64,000 nucleotides of DNA, taken from the NCBI GenBank assembly GCA_026705605.1, contig JAPPAK010000006.1:434001-498000 (forward strand), written 5' to 3'. Below, piece by piece: positions 16,325 to 25,106 of this stretch. The translations under genes were made by a program, and so were the position numbers. Numbering within the stretch: position 1 is the first letter of the stretch; the number at the start of each line of letters is the position of its first letter. The notes under the pieces are model-generated. The model did not search any database. It was given only the letters and a program-made list of their open reading frames with translations, and had not been told where the DNA came from. This DNA comes from Chloroflexota bacterium. GTDB lineage: Bacteria; Chloroflexota; Dehalococcoidia; Tepidiformales; Tepidiformaceae.

Positions 16325-17674
16325 CTAGAGCAGCGGCAGGTACTCCGACAGCTCGAAGTCCGAGACGTGGCGCTGGTAGCGCTCCCACTCGATGCGCTTG
16401 TTCTTCAGCAGCGTCTCGAACACGTGCTCGCCCAGCGCTTCCCGCAAGAGCTTCGACTCCGCCGCCGCATCGATCGCCTCCCGCAGGTTCCCCGGAAGCG
16501 TCGCGATCCCCAGTTCGGCGCGTTCCCCATCCGTCATCTCGAAGACGTTCTCCTCCACCGGAGGCGGCAGCGCCCGCTCCTGCTCGATCCCGTCGAGCCC
16601 CGCCGCCAGCATCACCGCAAACGCCAGGTACGGGTTGCACGCCGGGTCCGGCGAGCGGTACTCGATGCGCGTGTGCACCTCGTCGCCCGGCGAGTACTCG
16701 GGGATGCGCACGAGGTCGCTCCGGTTCCGCCGCGCCCAGCTCAGGTAGACCGGCGCCTCGAACCCTGGCTGCAGCCGCTTGTAGCTGTTCACCCACTGGT
16801 TCGTCACCAGCGTCATCGCCCGCGCATGCGCCAGCAGGCCCGCCACGTACCCCTTCGCCAGCGCGCTCAGGTGGTACACGTCCTCCTCGTCGAAGAACGC
16901 GTTCCGCTCCCCCTTGAACAGCGACTGGTGCACGTGCATGCCGCTGCCGTTCTCGTCCTCCAGCGGCTTCGGCATGAAGGTCGCGTACACGTCGTTCGAG
17001 GCCGCGATCTCCTTCACCACCGCGCGGTAGGTCATGGCGTTGTCCGCCATCGTCAGCGCGTCCGTGTAGCGCAGCGCGATCTCGTGCTGGCTGGGAGCTA
17101 CCTCGTGATGGCTCGACTCCACCTCGATCCCCATCGCGCTCAGCGTCAGCACCGTGTCCCGACGCAGGTCCGAGCCCTTGTCCGCGATCTGGTCGAAGTA
17201 CCCGCCCTTGTCCAGCGGGACCGTGCGCTCCTGGTCCTCGAAGTAGAAGTACTCGAGCTCCGGGCTCACGTAGAACGTGTAGCCGAGCGCCTTCGCCCGC
17301 TCGAGCTGGCGGCGCAGCACCCCGCGCGGATCGCCCTCGAACGGCTCCCCGTCGGGCCGGTAGATGTCGCAGAACATGCGCGCCACGCCCTGCTCGCGCG
17401 GACGCCACGGCACCAGCTGGAACGTCGCCGGGTCGGGCCGCGCGAGCATGTCCGACTCGTCGATGCGGGCGAACCCCTCAATGCTCGAGCCGTCGAACCC
17501 CATCCCCTCTTCGAGCGCGTTCTCAAGCTCCCCCACGGTGATCTGGAAGCTCTTCAGCGTCCCCACGATGTCCGTGAACCAGAGCCGCACGAACTTCACG
17601 TCGTTCTCGCGGCACGCCGAAATCACATAGCTCGCTGACTCGCTCATCGTCCCGTCCCGCGGTGATTCCGCCAC
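16325..17674 (-). CDS. glnA: Type I glutamine synthetase
   Basis: Makes glutamine from glutamate, ammonia and ATP. The 449-residue length and motifs fit GSI: N-terminal beta-grasp with FTDIVGTLKSF and GFDGSSIEGF, catalytic core with SPELEYFYF, SHHEVAPSQHEI, the ammonia/Glu flap region MPKPLEDENGSGMHVHQSL, and NPYLAFAVMLAAGLDGI. Where enterobacterial GS has the adenylylated Tyr (NLYDLP) this protein reads NVFEMT, and it lacks the long GSI-beta insertion, so it is the short GSI-alpha form controlled by means other than adenylylation. Start may be GTG 17674 or ATG 17647; neither has a strong ribosome site. Followed on the same strand by nothing until the convergent SucC-like gene. Confidence 0.96.
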   Translation of the reverse strand: MAESPRDGTMSESASYVISACRENDVKFVRLWFTDIVGTLKSFQITVGELENALEEGMGFDGSSIEGFARIDESDMLARPDPATFQLVPWRPREQGVARMFCDIYRPDGEPFEGDPRGVLRRQLERAKALGYTFYVSPELEYFYFEDQERTVPLDKGGYFDQIADKGSDLRRDTVLTLSAMGIEVESSHHEVAPSQHEIALRYTDALTMADNAMTYRAVVKEIAASNDVYATFMPKPLEDENGSGMHVHQSLFKGERNAFFDEEDVYHLSALAKGYVAGLLAHARAMTLVTNQWVNSYKRLQPGFEAPVYLSWARRNRSDLVRIPEYSPGDEVHTRIEYRSPDPACNPYLAFAVMLAAGLDGIEQERALPPPVEENVFEMTDGERAELGIATLPGNLREAIDAAAESKLLREALGEHVFETLLKNKRIEWERYQRHVSDFELSEYLPLL

Positions 17675-17715
17675 TTCACCCTACCCGCTCGATGTTACAG
17701 GCAGGTTGCGGAACG

Positions 17716-18396
17716 CTACTCCCCCGCCGCCTCGCGTTGCCGCCGCAGCCAGTCCCGCACGAACGGGTTGTGGTCCCGCTCGAACGCGACCGTCGTCTCC
17801 TGCATGTGGCCCGGCAGCACGATCGTCTCCTCCGGAAGCGTCAGCAGCTCGTTCGTGATGCTGCGCATCTCCTCGTCGAAGTCGCCGCCCGGCAGGTCCG
17901 TCCGCCCAATGGACCCACGGAAGAGCGTGTCGCCGCTGAAGAGCAGGCCGTCGGCGTAGTAGCTCACGCTCCCTGGTGTGTGCCCGGGCGTCGCGATCGC
18001 CTTCAGCTTCAGGCCCGCCACCTCCACCTCGTCCCCGTTCGTCACGAAGCCGTTCGGGTCCGGTGGCGCCTGTGACTCGTCAATGCCGAAGCTCGAAACG
18101 GCCCCCTGCCAGCCGTGCCGCAGCAGGTCGAGGTCGCTCTGGTGCAGCAGGAACGTCGCCCCCGTCGCCGCCTGTACCCCGCGAACCCCCAGAATGTGGT
18201 CGACATGCGCATGCGAGTTCGCGATCGCCTTGATCGTCACCCCCATGTCCTTCGCCAGCGCCAGCACCTCGTCCGGCTGATCCCCCGGGTCGATGCAGAT
18301 CGCCTCGCCCGTGCGGCGGTTCCCCACCACCCAGCAGTTCTCGGCGAAGACCCCCACCACGATGCCCCGCACCATGATCTCGTTCGCGACGTCCAT
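17716..18396 (-). CDS. MBL-fold hydrolase, glyoxalase II-like
   Basis: 226-residue metallo-beta-lactamase fold enzyme. The dinuclear metal signature HAHVDH is intact, followed by [27 protein letters not shown] and LPGHM with the last metal His. These are the marks of the GloB/YcbL-type hydroxyacylglutathione hydrolase or persulfide dioxygenase-like group. The [10 protein letters not shown] and GRTDLPGGD motifs favour the YcbL subgroup of thioester or lactone hydrolases. Substrate cannot be fixed. It is 41 bases upstream of glnA on the same strand and divergent from the TauE-like permease (53 bases between starts). Confidence 0.88.
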   Translation of the reverse strand: MDVANEIMVRGIVVGVFAENCWVVGNRRTGEAICIDPGDQPDEVLALAKDMGVTIKAIANSHAHVDHILGVRGVQAATGATFLLHQSDLDLLRHGWQGAVSSFGIDESQAPPDPNGFVTNGDEVEVAGLKLKAIATPGHTPGSVSYYADGLLFSGDTLFRGSIGRTDLPGGDFDEEMRSITNELLTLPEETIVLPGHMQETTVAFERDHNPFVRDWLRRQREAAGE

Positions 18397-18449
18397 GCGC
18401 GGAGCTTCCCCGCACGCCGCCGCCCCGTCAACCGCCCTGGGGCCGTCCC

Positions 18450-19178
18450 GTGAGCCCCCTCGAACTCGCGCTCATCAGCGTTCTCGGAGCCGTGGCGGCC
18501 CTCCCCCAGAACGTCGCCGGCTTCGGCTTCGCACTCGTCCTCGCCCCCCTCCTCGTCCTCTTCATCGACCCCGAGGAGACGGTCATCATCGTCAACATCC
18601 TCGCCATGCTCTCGGCCACCGCCGTGGTCTGGCGGCTCCGCCAGGCCGTTGCCTGGCGCACAGTCGGCATCCTCTTCGCCGCCTCGTTCATCGGGATGCC
18701 CTTCGGTCTGCTCGTGCTCCTCGTCGTCGAGCCAGCGGTGATCCAGGTCCTGATCGCCCTTGCCGTTCTCAGCGGGACGCTCGCCCTTGCCCGTGGCCTC
18801 ACCATCGGCGGCAACACCGCCATCGCCGCCGCCGCGGGCGTCGCGGGCGGCTTCCTGCGCACCAGCACCAGTGCCGCCGGACCGCCCGTCATCCTCTACC
18901 TCCAGGCGAGAAGCCTCCCGCCCGATCCCTTCCGCGCGACCGGTTCCTTCTTCCTCATGGCGACGGGCGCCGTCGCCATCGTCCTCTACGCCGCGACCGG
19001 CAGCCTCGGCGCCGACATCGGCCTCGCCGTCGGCGCCGCCATCCCCGGCGTCGCCATCGGCACCGCCGTCGGCGCTCTCTTCGCCGGACGCGTCAACGAG
19101 CGCGCGTTCCGCCGCCTCGTCACCGTCCTCCTTGTCGCCACCGCTGTCACGGCCCTCGTCACTGCCTTCCTCGGCTAG
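18450..19178 (+). CDS. TauE/SafE-family membrane permease
   Basis: 242-residue integral membrane protein with about seven to eight hydrophobic helices and the family pattern of two repeated halves ([22 protein letters not shown] near the N-terminus, [20 protein letters not shown] in the middle). TauE/SafE proteins export sulfite, sulfoacetate or other organosulfur anions; with cysteine and methionine genes elsewhere in the window a sulfur-anion role is reasonable but unproven. Start is GTG 18450. A longer overlapping frame on the same strand (from 18293) belongs to the downstream carboxylase reading frame and is not used before 19226. Confidence 0.85.
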   Translation: MSPLELALISVLGAVAALPQNVAGFGFALVLAPLLVLFIDPEETVIIVNILAMLSATAVVWRLRQAVAWRTVGILFAASFIGMPFGLLVLLVVEPAVIQVLIALAVLSGTLALARGLTIGGNTAIAAAAGVAGGFLRTSTSAAGPPVILYLQARSLPPDPFRATGSFFLMATGAVAIVLYAATGSLGADIGLAVGAAIPGVAIGTAVGALFAGRVNERAFRRLVTVLLVATAVTALVTAFLG

Positions 19179-19225
19179 CCTCCAACCCCTCGCACCGCGC
19201 CCCCTCCCCCGCGTACCCTTCCGCC

Positions 19226-20836
19226 ATGGCCCTCGACGACCTCCCCCTCCTCCCCACCCGCGTCGACGTCCTCGACGATCGCTACCGGGAGAACCGCGAG
19301 GCCAATCTCGCCCTCGTCGACGACCTGCGTGAGCGACTGAGCCGCGTCGAGCAGGCCGGCGGCGACCGCTACGTCGAGCGCCACCACGCCCGCGGCAAGC
19401 TCCTCGCCCGCGAGCGCATCCAGCGACTCATCGACCCCGATGGCGCCTTCCTCGAGCTCAGCCCCCTCGCCGCCGACGGCGTCTACGAGGACGACGTGCC
19501 CGCCGCCGGCATCGTCACCGGCATCGGGCGCGTCAGCGGCCGGGAGTGCGTCATCATCGCCAACGACGCCACCGTCAAGGGCGGCTCCTACTACCCCCTC
19601 ACCGTGCGCAAGCACCTCCGCGCCCAGGAGATCGCCGAGCAGAACCACCTCGCCTGCATCTACCTCGTCGACTCCGGCGGCGCCTTTCTCCCCCTCCAGC
19701 ACGACGTCTTCCCCGACCGCGACCACTTCGGCCGCATCTTCTATAACCAGGCCAACCTCAGCGCGAAGGGCATCTACCAGGTCGCCGCCGTCATGGGCTC
19801 CTGCACCGCCGGCGGCGCCTACGTCCCCGCCATGAGCGACGAGACCGTCATCGTTCGCGGCACCGGCACGATCTTCCTCGGCGGACCGCCCCTCGTGAAG
19901 GCCGCCACCGGCGAGGAGACGACCGCCGAGGAGCTCGGGGGCGCCGACGTCCACACCCGCATCAGCGGCGTCGCCGACCACTTCGCCGAGGACGACGAGG
20001 ACGCCCTGCGCATCGTCCGCAGCATCATCGCCAGCATCCCCGCCACCAAGTCCCCGCCCTGGGAGGTGCTAGATTCCACGCCGCCCCTCCACGACCCGGA
20101 GGAGCTGTATGGCGTCGTCCCGCCCGACTACGGCCGCACCTACGACGTGCGCGAGGTCATCGCCCGGCTCGTCGATGGCTCCCGCTTCCACGAGTTCAAG
20201 GCGCGCTACGGCACGACCCTCGTCTGCGGCTTCGCTCGCATCACCGGCTTCCCGGTTGGCATCATCGCGAACAACGGCATCCTCTTCGGCGAGAGCGCAC
20301 TCAAGGGCGCCCACTTCGTCGAGCTCTGCGGCCAGCGCCGCGTCCCCCTTGTGTTCCTCCAGAACATCACCGGTTTCATGGTCGGCCGCCAGTACGAGAA
20401 CGCCGGCATCGCCCGCGACGGCGCCAAGATGGTCACCGCCGTCGCCAGCGTCGCCGTCCCGAAGTTCACCGTCGTCATCGGCGGCAGCTTCGGGGCCGGC
20501 AACTACGCTATGGCTGGACGCGCCTACTCGCCCCGCCAGCTCTGGATGTGGCCCAACGCCCGTATCAGCGTCATGGGCGGTGAGCAGGCCGCCAACGTCC
20601 TCCTCCAGGTTCGCCTCGATCGTGGCGAGGAGCTCAGTGAAGAGGAGCAGCGCGCCTTCATGGCGCCTACGCTCGAAACCTACGAGCGCGAGGGCTCGCC
20701 CTACTTCAGCAGCGCCCGCCTCTGGGACGACGGCGTCATCGACCCGCTCGACACCCGCCGTGTCCTCTCCATGGGCATCTCCGCCGCTCTCAACGCCCCC
20801 ATCCCCGAGACCGACTGGGGCGTCTTCCGCATGTAG
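19226..20836 (+). CDS. mccB: Acyl-CoA carboxylase carboxyltransferase (beta) subunit, methylcrotonyl-CoA type
   Basis: Transfers the carboxyl group from carboxybiotin to an acyl-CoA. From ATG 19226 the protein is 536 residues, the usual length of MccB. N-half: [50 protein letters not shown], and [17 protein letters not shown] (oxyanion glycine). C-half: [35 protein letters not shown], and [19 protein letters not shown]. The [11 protein letters not shown] and [10 protein letters not shown] signatures favour 3-methylcrotonyl-CoA or geranyl-CoA carboxylase over propionyl-CoA carboxylase. The biotin subunit lies 1.7 kb downstream, with a PLP decarboxylase between. Suggested role: leucine breakdown. 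Confidence 0.92.
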   Translation: MALDDLPLLPTRVDVLDDRYRENREANLALVDDLRERLSRVEQAGGDRYVERHHARGKLLARERIQRLIDPDGAFLELSPLAADGVYEDDVPAAGIVTGIGRVSGRECVIIANDATVKGGSYYPLTVRKHLRAQEIAEQNHLACIYLVDSGGAFLPLQHDVFPDRDHFGRIFYNQANLSAKGIYQVAAVMGSCTAGGAYVPAMSDETVIVRGTGTIFLGGPPLVKAATGEETTAEELGGADVHTRISGVADHFAEDDEDALRIVRSIIASIPATKSPPWEVLDSTPPLHDPEELYGVVPPDYGRTYDVREVIARLVDGSRFHEFKARYGTTLVCGFARITGFPVGIIANNGILFGESALKGAHFVELCGQRRVPLVFLQNITGFMVGRQYENAGIARDGAKMVTAVASVAVPKFTVVIGGSFGAGNYAMAGRAYSPRQLWMWPNARISVMGGEQAANVLLQVRLDRGEELSEEEQRAFMAPTLETYEREGSPYFSSARLWDDGVIDPLDTRRVLSMGISAALNAPIPETDWGVFRM

Positions 20837-20955
20837 CGACCCGGCAAGACTGACGCGTTACGGACGCATGGCGCTGCCTGCTAGACTCGCTGGCGCTCAC
20901 CCGACGTGAGCCGTGCCCGGCTTCGTGACTTAGACGGCGATTGGAGGAAGTGAAG

Positions 20956-22428
20956 GTGACCGAGGAACATGTGGGTGACGAGGCGGACGTCCTGACCAGC
21001 GGACTCGAGATGCCGCGCGAGCAGATGCTCGAACTCGGGCGCAAGGCCCTCGACCTCCTCGTGGACCGTCTCGAGAACCTGCCCGCCGAGCAGGCCTGGG
21101 ACGGCGAGTTCCGGAAGGTGCTCGAAGACCACCTCGCCGAGGATCCGCCCGAGGGCCCCAACCCCGCCTCCGAGGTGTTGGACCGGCTCGCGCGGGACGT
21201 GCTCCCCTTCAGCGCGCGTCTCGACCATCCTCGCTTCTTCGGCTTCATTCCCACCTCGCCCACCTGGCCCGGCGTCGTCGCCGACTTCCTGGCTGCGGGC
21301 TACCTGTTCAACCAGTGCACGTGGCTCGTCGCGAGCGGCCCCAGCCAGGTCGAACTCGTCGTCATCGACTGGTTCAGGCGCTGGATCGGATACCCCGAGG
21401 GGGCTAGCGGCCTCTTCACCAGCGGCGGCTCCGCCGCCAGTGTCGACGCCTTCGTCGCCGCCCGCGAGGCCGCCGGGCACCCCGAACGCGCCACTGTCTA
21501 CATGAGCGACCAGAGCCACAGCGCCCTCCCACGCGCTGCCGTCATCGTCGGCGTTCAGCGCGACCACATCCGCAAGATCCCGAGTGACAGCAGCTTCCGC
21601 CTCGACATGGAGGCCCTGTCCCGGGCTGTCGCCGACGACCGCGCCGCCGGCCTGAACCCCATCGCCGTCTGCGCTAACGCCGGCACCTCCAGCACCGGCT
21701 CCATCGACCCGCTTGAGGAGTTGGCGGACTTCTGCGAAGCCGAAGGCCTGTGGCTTCACGTAGATGCCGCCTACGGCGGTTTCGCGGTGGTCACCGAGCG
21801 GGGCAGGGAACTCCTGCGCGGCATCGAGCGTGCCGACTCGGTCGGCCTTGATGCCCACAAGTGGTTCTTCCAGCCCTACGAGGCTGGCTGCCTGCTGGTG
21901 AAGAACCGGGAGACGCTCAGCGACGCCTTCCACATGCCGCACGACATCCTCCAGGACACGGTCTGGGGGGCGGACCACCCCAACTTTGCGGATATCGGCC
22001 TCCAGTTGAGCCGCTCCGCCCGCGCCCTCAAGGTCTGGATGTCCGTCCAGACCTTCGGCCTGGACGCCTTCCGCCGAGCCGTTGAAAGCGGAATGGAGCT
22101 CGCCGCTCGCGCCCACGAGTACGCCGGCGCCAGTCCGGTCCTCGAACCCCTCAGCACCCCTGCCCTCGGGATCGTGTGCTTCCGCGTCAATCCCGGCGGC
22201 GGCATCCTCGATGAGGAAGCCCTGGAGGGCGTCAACCGGACCGTGCTGGCGCAGATGTTCTGGGACGATCCCGCCTTCATGTCCTCCACGATGCTGCACG
22301 GCACGTTCGCGCTCAGGATGTGCATCATCAACCACACCACCACCTGGGACGACGTGCGCGAGACCCTTGAAGCGGTCGAGCGCTTCGGCCAGAAGGCGCT
22401 CTCGGAGAGGGGCGCCTCCTCGGGTTAG
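20956..22428 (+). CDS. PLP-dependent group II amino acid decarboxylase
   Basis: 490 residues from GTG 20956, chosen because GGAGGAA lies seven to eight bases upstream (an in-frame TTG at 20941 would sit on top of that site). Family features: HPRFFGFIPTSPTWPGVVADFLAAG, TSGGSAASVDAFVAARE, AGTSSTGSIDPLEEL, HVDAAYGG (PLP-binding Asp) and the PLP lysine in DAHKWFFQP. It resembles aromatic-L-amino-acid decarboxylases and related tyrosine/tryptophan/glutamate enzymes; the CxFR.NP.G region near the C-terminus is also typical. Substrate is open. Sitting between the two acyl-CoA carboxylase subunit genes, it may feed or drain the same amino acid pathway, but this could be chance. Confidence 0.9.
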   Translation: MTEEHVGDEADVLTSGLEMPREQMLELGRKALDLLVDRLENLPAEQAWDGEFRKVLEDHLAEDPPEGPNPASEVLDRLARDVLPFSARLDHPRFFGFIPTSPTWPGVVADFLAAGYLFNQCTWLVASGPSQVELVVIDWFRRWIGYPEGASGLFTSGGSAASVDAFVAAREAAGHPERATVYMSDQSHSALPRAAVIVGVQRDHIRKIPSDSSFRLDMEALSRAVADDRAAGLNPIAVCANAGTSSTGSIDPLEELADFCEAEGLWLHVDAAYGGFAVVTERGRELLRGIERADSVGLDAHKWFFQPYEAGCLLVKNRETLSDAFHMPHDILQDTVWGADHPNFADIGLQLSRSARALKVWMSVQTFGLDAFRRAVESGMELAARAHEYAGASPVLEPLSTPALGIVCFRVNPGGGILDEEALEGVNRTVLAQMFWDDPAFMSSTMLHGTFALRMCIINHTTTWDDVRETLEAVERFGQKALSERGASSG

Positions 22429-22514
22429 GCCTGCCTTGATCGCCGTGCCCCGCATGGTGTGACGCTCGCACGACCTCGGACGGGCAACCCCCCGTCTCCG
22501 CCTACAATGGCCCC

Positions 22515-24401
22515 GTGTTCGATGCCGTCCTCGTGGCGAACCGCGGCGAGATCGCCGTGCGCATCATCCGCACCCTGCGAACGCTGGGCGTACGCGCCGT
22601 GCTCGCTGCCTCCGTGCCCGACCGCCGCAGCCTCGCCGCCCGCCTCGCCGACGAGGTGGTGCTGCTGGAAGGACACACCGCCGCCGACACCTACCTTGAT
22701 GTCGACGCCGTCATCGCTGCCGCGAAGGCCACCGGCTGCGAGGCCGTCCACCCCGGCTACGGGCTCCTCAGCGAGCGCCCCGACTTCGCCCGCGCCTGCG
22801 CCGACGCCGGCCTCGTCTTCGTCGGCCCCTCCCCCGAGACCTTGACCCTCCTCGGCGACAAGGTCGCCGCCCGCGACCTCGCTATCGCCAACGACGTGCC
22901 CGTCGCCCCTGGCGCTGAGGGCGCAACCGACGGCGAGCTTGCCGCGGCCGCCCGCGAGGTCGGCTTTCCGCTCATGCTCAAGGCGCGCGGCGGCGGAGGT
23001 GGCCTCGGGATGCGCGTCGTCTCAGAACCCGACGACCTCGCCCCCGCCATCGAGGCCGCCCGCCGCCAGACCGCCGCCGCCTTCGGCGACGACCGCCTCT
23101 TCGTCGAGCGCTACGTCGAGAACGCCCACCACGTCGAGGTCCAGGTCCTCGCCGACGCCCACGGCTACGCCGTTCACCTTGGCGAGCGGGACTGCTCCGT
23201 CCAGCGCCGCCACCAGAAGCTCGTCGAGGAGACACCCAGCCCGGTCGTCGATGACACCCTGCGCGCCGAGCTCACCGGCGCCGCCCTGCGGCTCATGCGC
23301 GCCGCCGGTTACGCAAATGCCGGCACCGTCGAGTTCCTCGTCGGCGAACCCGAGGAGGGGCGCCGGCCCTTCTACTTCCTTGAGGTGAATCCCCGCCTCC
23401 AGGTCGAGCACCCGGTCACCGAGGCCGTCACCGGCCTCGACCTCGTCGCCCTCCAGCTTGCCGTCGCCGCCGGCGAGCCCCTCCCCTTCGTCCAGGACGA
23501 CGTGCGCTTCGACGGCCACGCCATCGAGTTCCGCCTCAACGCCGAGGACCCCTGGGCGGGCTTCCTCCCCGCCGCCGGCCGCCTCACTACGCTCGCCGCC
23601 CCCGACGCCCGCCTCGACACGGGCTACGAAGCCGGAGATGCCGTCCCCAGCGAGTACGACTCGCTCGTCGCCAAGCTCGTCGTTCGCGGACCCCGCCGCC
23701 GCGAGACCCTCCGGCTCGCCGCGGGCGTGCTGGAGAGCGCCACGCTTGACGGCCTCCGTACGAATCTCTCCCTCCACAGGGCCGTCCTGGCCGATCCCGC
23801 CTTCGCCGCCGGTGAGGCCAGCGTGCAGTGGCTCGAACGTGAACTCCCGGCCCTGCTCACAGCAGCCCGCCCCCACCCCGCCGCACTCGTGGCGGCGGCC
23901 CGCCTTCTCGCCGGAAACGAGGAGCCGGGCTTCGCCGGCTCCGCCTGGCTCGCACCCGGCGCCCGCACCCTCTGGCTCGACGACGGCGCCGGACCGCGCG
24001 CCGTCTCCGTTTCCGGCGACGGCGCCGCCGTCGACGGCGAACCCGTAGATGCTGCGGATCTGGCCACGGCCATCGCGACTCTCGAGTACGACGGCGCTAT
24101 CGCCGCCGAGACTCGGACCGGGAACTTCCGCCTGCGCCTCGTGGCGCCCCCCGGCACCGCCGCCACCGCGCGAGCCGGCGAAGGCCCTGCCGGTGAGATT
24201 CGCGCGCCCCTCGCGGGACGCGTCGCCGCCGTGAACGTCGGCGAAGGGGATGCCGTTGGGGATGGCGACGTCGTCGCCGTGCTCGACGCCATGAAGATGG
24301 AGCACGCCATCACCGCGCCCGGTGCGGGCACGGTCCGCGCCGTCCACGTCACCCCCGACGAGGTCGTCGAGGCCGGGGCGCTATTGGTCGAGCTGGCGTA
24401 G
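22515..24401 (+). CDS. Acyl-CoA carboxylase biotin carboxylase/BCCP (alpha) subunit
   Basis: Carboxylates its own biotin using ATP and bicarbonate and delivers it to the beta subunit encoded at 19226-20836. The 628-residue protein, GTG start, contains the biotin carboxylase domain (VLVANRGEIAVRIIRTLR, HPGYGLLSE, LKARGGGGGLGMRVV, ERDCSVQRRHQKLVEE, NPRLQVEHPVTE) up to about residue 440, a linker with a partly degenerate middle domain, and a C-terminal biotinyl domain with AMKMEH, biotin lysine Lys594. It ends just ten bases before a hairpin terminator. Pairing with an MccB-like partner suggests methylcrotonyl-CoA carboxylase alpha; acetyl/propionyl-CoA use cannot be excluded. Confidence 0.93.
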   Translation: MFDAVLVANRGEIAVRIIRTLRTLGVRAVLAASVPDRRSLAARLADEVVLLEGHTAADTYLDVDAVIAAAKATGCEAVHPGYGLLSERPDFARACADAGLVFVGPSPETLTLLGDKVAARDLAIANDVPVAPGAEGATDGELAAAAREVGFPLMLKARGGGGGLGMRVVSEPDDLAPAIEAARRQTAAAFGDDRLFVERYVENAHHVEVQVLADAHGYAVHLGERDCSVQRRHQKLVEETPSPVVDDTLRAELTGAALRLMRAAGYANAGTVEFLVGEPEEGRRPFYFLEVNPRLQVEHPVTEAVTGLDLVALQLAVAAGEPLPFVQDDVRFDGHAIEFRLNAEDPWAGFLPAAGRLTTLAAPDARLDTGYEAGDAVPSEYDSLVAKLVVRGPRRRETLRLAAGVLESATLDGLRTNLSLHRAVLADPAFAAGEASVQWLERELPALLTAARPHPAALVAAARLLAGNEEPGFAGSAWLAPGARTLWLDDGAGPRAVSVSGDGAAVDGEPVDAADLATAIATLEYDGAIAAETRTGNFRLRLVAPPGTAATARAGEGPAGEIRAPLAGRVAAVNVGEGDAVGDGDVVAVLDAMKMEHAITAPGAGTVRAVHVTPDEVVEAGALLVELA

Positions 24402-24412
24402 GGCTCCACTCA

Positions 24413-24437
24413 GCCGCCCGCAGGGGCGGCGCTTTCC
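24413..24437 (+). terminator. Rho-independent terminator after the acyl-CoA carboxylase genes
   Basis: Seven-pair stem GCCGCCC/GGGCGGC with loop GCAG (24413-24430), followed by GCTTTCC. The U tract is short, so efficiency is uncertain. Confidence 0.55.
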
Positions 24438-24474
24438 TCAGGCGGGCGAAGCCAGCCGCTCTCCTCTCCCCTCA

Positions 24475-24492
24475 GCGCGGCGCTAGCCGCGC
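24475..24492. terminator. Perfect GC hairpin between convergent operons
   Basis: GCGCGGC, loop GCTA, GCCGCGC. It has no T tract on either side. Position after ilvN (minus) and after the plus-strand carboxylase suggests a transcript 3' end or boundary element. Confidence 0.4.
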
Positions 24493-24503
24493 GCTCCCCT
24501 CAG

Positions 24504-25106
24504 CTAGTCGCTGCTGAAGGGCAGGTCCGCCTCCACACGGCGACCCTGGCTCTGGTGTACGCGCGCGATCGCTTCCGGCTCCGACTCGTGCACCGTCGTG
24601 GTCTTCTGCCCGCGCGTCATCGCGATCGTGCCCGTCCGTGAAAGCTCGCGGATGCCGTACGGCTCGCACATCTTGATGAGCCCGTTGATCTTGTCCTCGT
24701 CGCCGACCACCTGGAGCATCAGGGAGTTCGTGGCCATGTCCACCACGTCCGCCCGGAAGACGTTCGCGATATCGAGTAGCTCATGCCGGTTCACGTTGTT
24801 GCAGCGCACTTTCAGCAGCGCCAGCTCCCGCGTGATCGCGTCCTCGTGCGTCAGATCGCTCACCTTCACCACGTCGATGAGCTTGTAGAGCTGCTTCTCT
24901 ACCTGCTCCACGGGTGCGCTCGCTCCGTCGACGATGATCGTCATGCGGCTGAGCCCCTCGAACTCGGTCGGCCCTACCGCCAGCGACTCGATGTTGAAGC
25001 CGCGCCGCCGGAACAGCCCCGCGACCCGCTGCAGGACGCCCGGCTTGTCCTCGACGATGGCGACGACGGTGTGCTGGCCCGGCTTCGTTCCGTTGGTGGT
25101 CGTCAT
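24504..25106 (-). CDS. ilvN: Acetolactate synthase small (regulatory) subunit
   Basis: Regulatory partner of IlvB that binds valine and stimulates catalysis. From ATG 25106 it is 200 residues. The N-terminal ACT domain is clear (VVAIVEDKPGVLQRVAGLFRRRGFNIESLAVGPTE), followed by SRMTIIVDG and the C-terminal domain with LLKVRCN, DIANVFRADVVDMA and the ending GIRELSRTGTIAM. The ATG overlaps the ilvB stop by four bases (ATGA), giving translational coupling and equal expression. The last 35 residues (KTTTVHESEPEAIARVHQ onward) extend beyond the usual IlvH end and look disordered. Longer frames to 25775 run inside ilvB and are discarded. Confidence 0.95.
   Translation of the reverse strand: MTTTNGTKPGQHTVVAIVEDKPGVLQRVAGLFRRRGFNIESLAVGPTEFEGLSRMTIIVDGASAPVEQVEKQLYKLIDVVKVSDLTHEDAITRELALLKVRCNNVNRHELLDIANVFRADVVDMATNSLMLQVVGDEDKINGLIKMCEPYGIRELSRTGTIAMTRGQKTTTVHESEPEAIARVHQSQGRRVEADLPFSSD

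Noticed and set aside
18293..19225. Upstream extension of the carboxyltransferase subunit
   Set aside because: The 311 extra codons overlap the TauE-type permease in another frame and are Arg/Pro-rich noise; ATG 19226 matches the family N-terminus.
23022..24347. 441-codon open frame antisense to the biotin carboxylase gene
   Set aside because: Same cause: a codon-bias shadow with no ribosome site or motif. Similar long antisense frames at 15.1-16.2, 38.8-40.9, 41.7-44.5 and 44.5-46.1 kb were dropped for the same reason.
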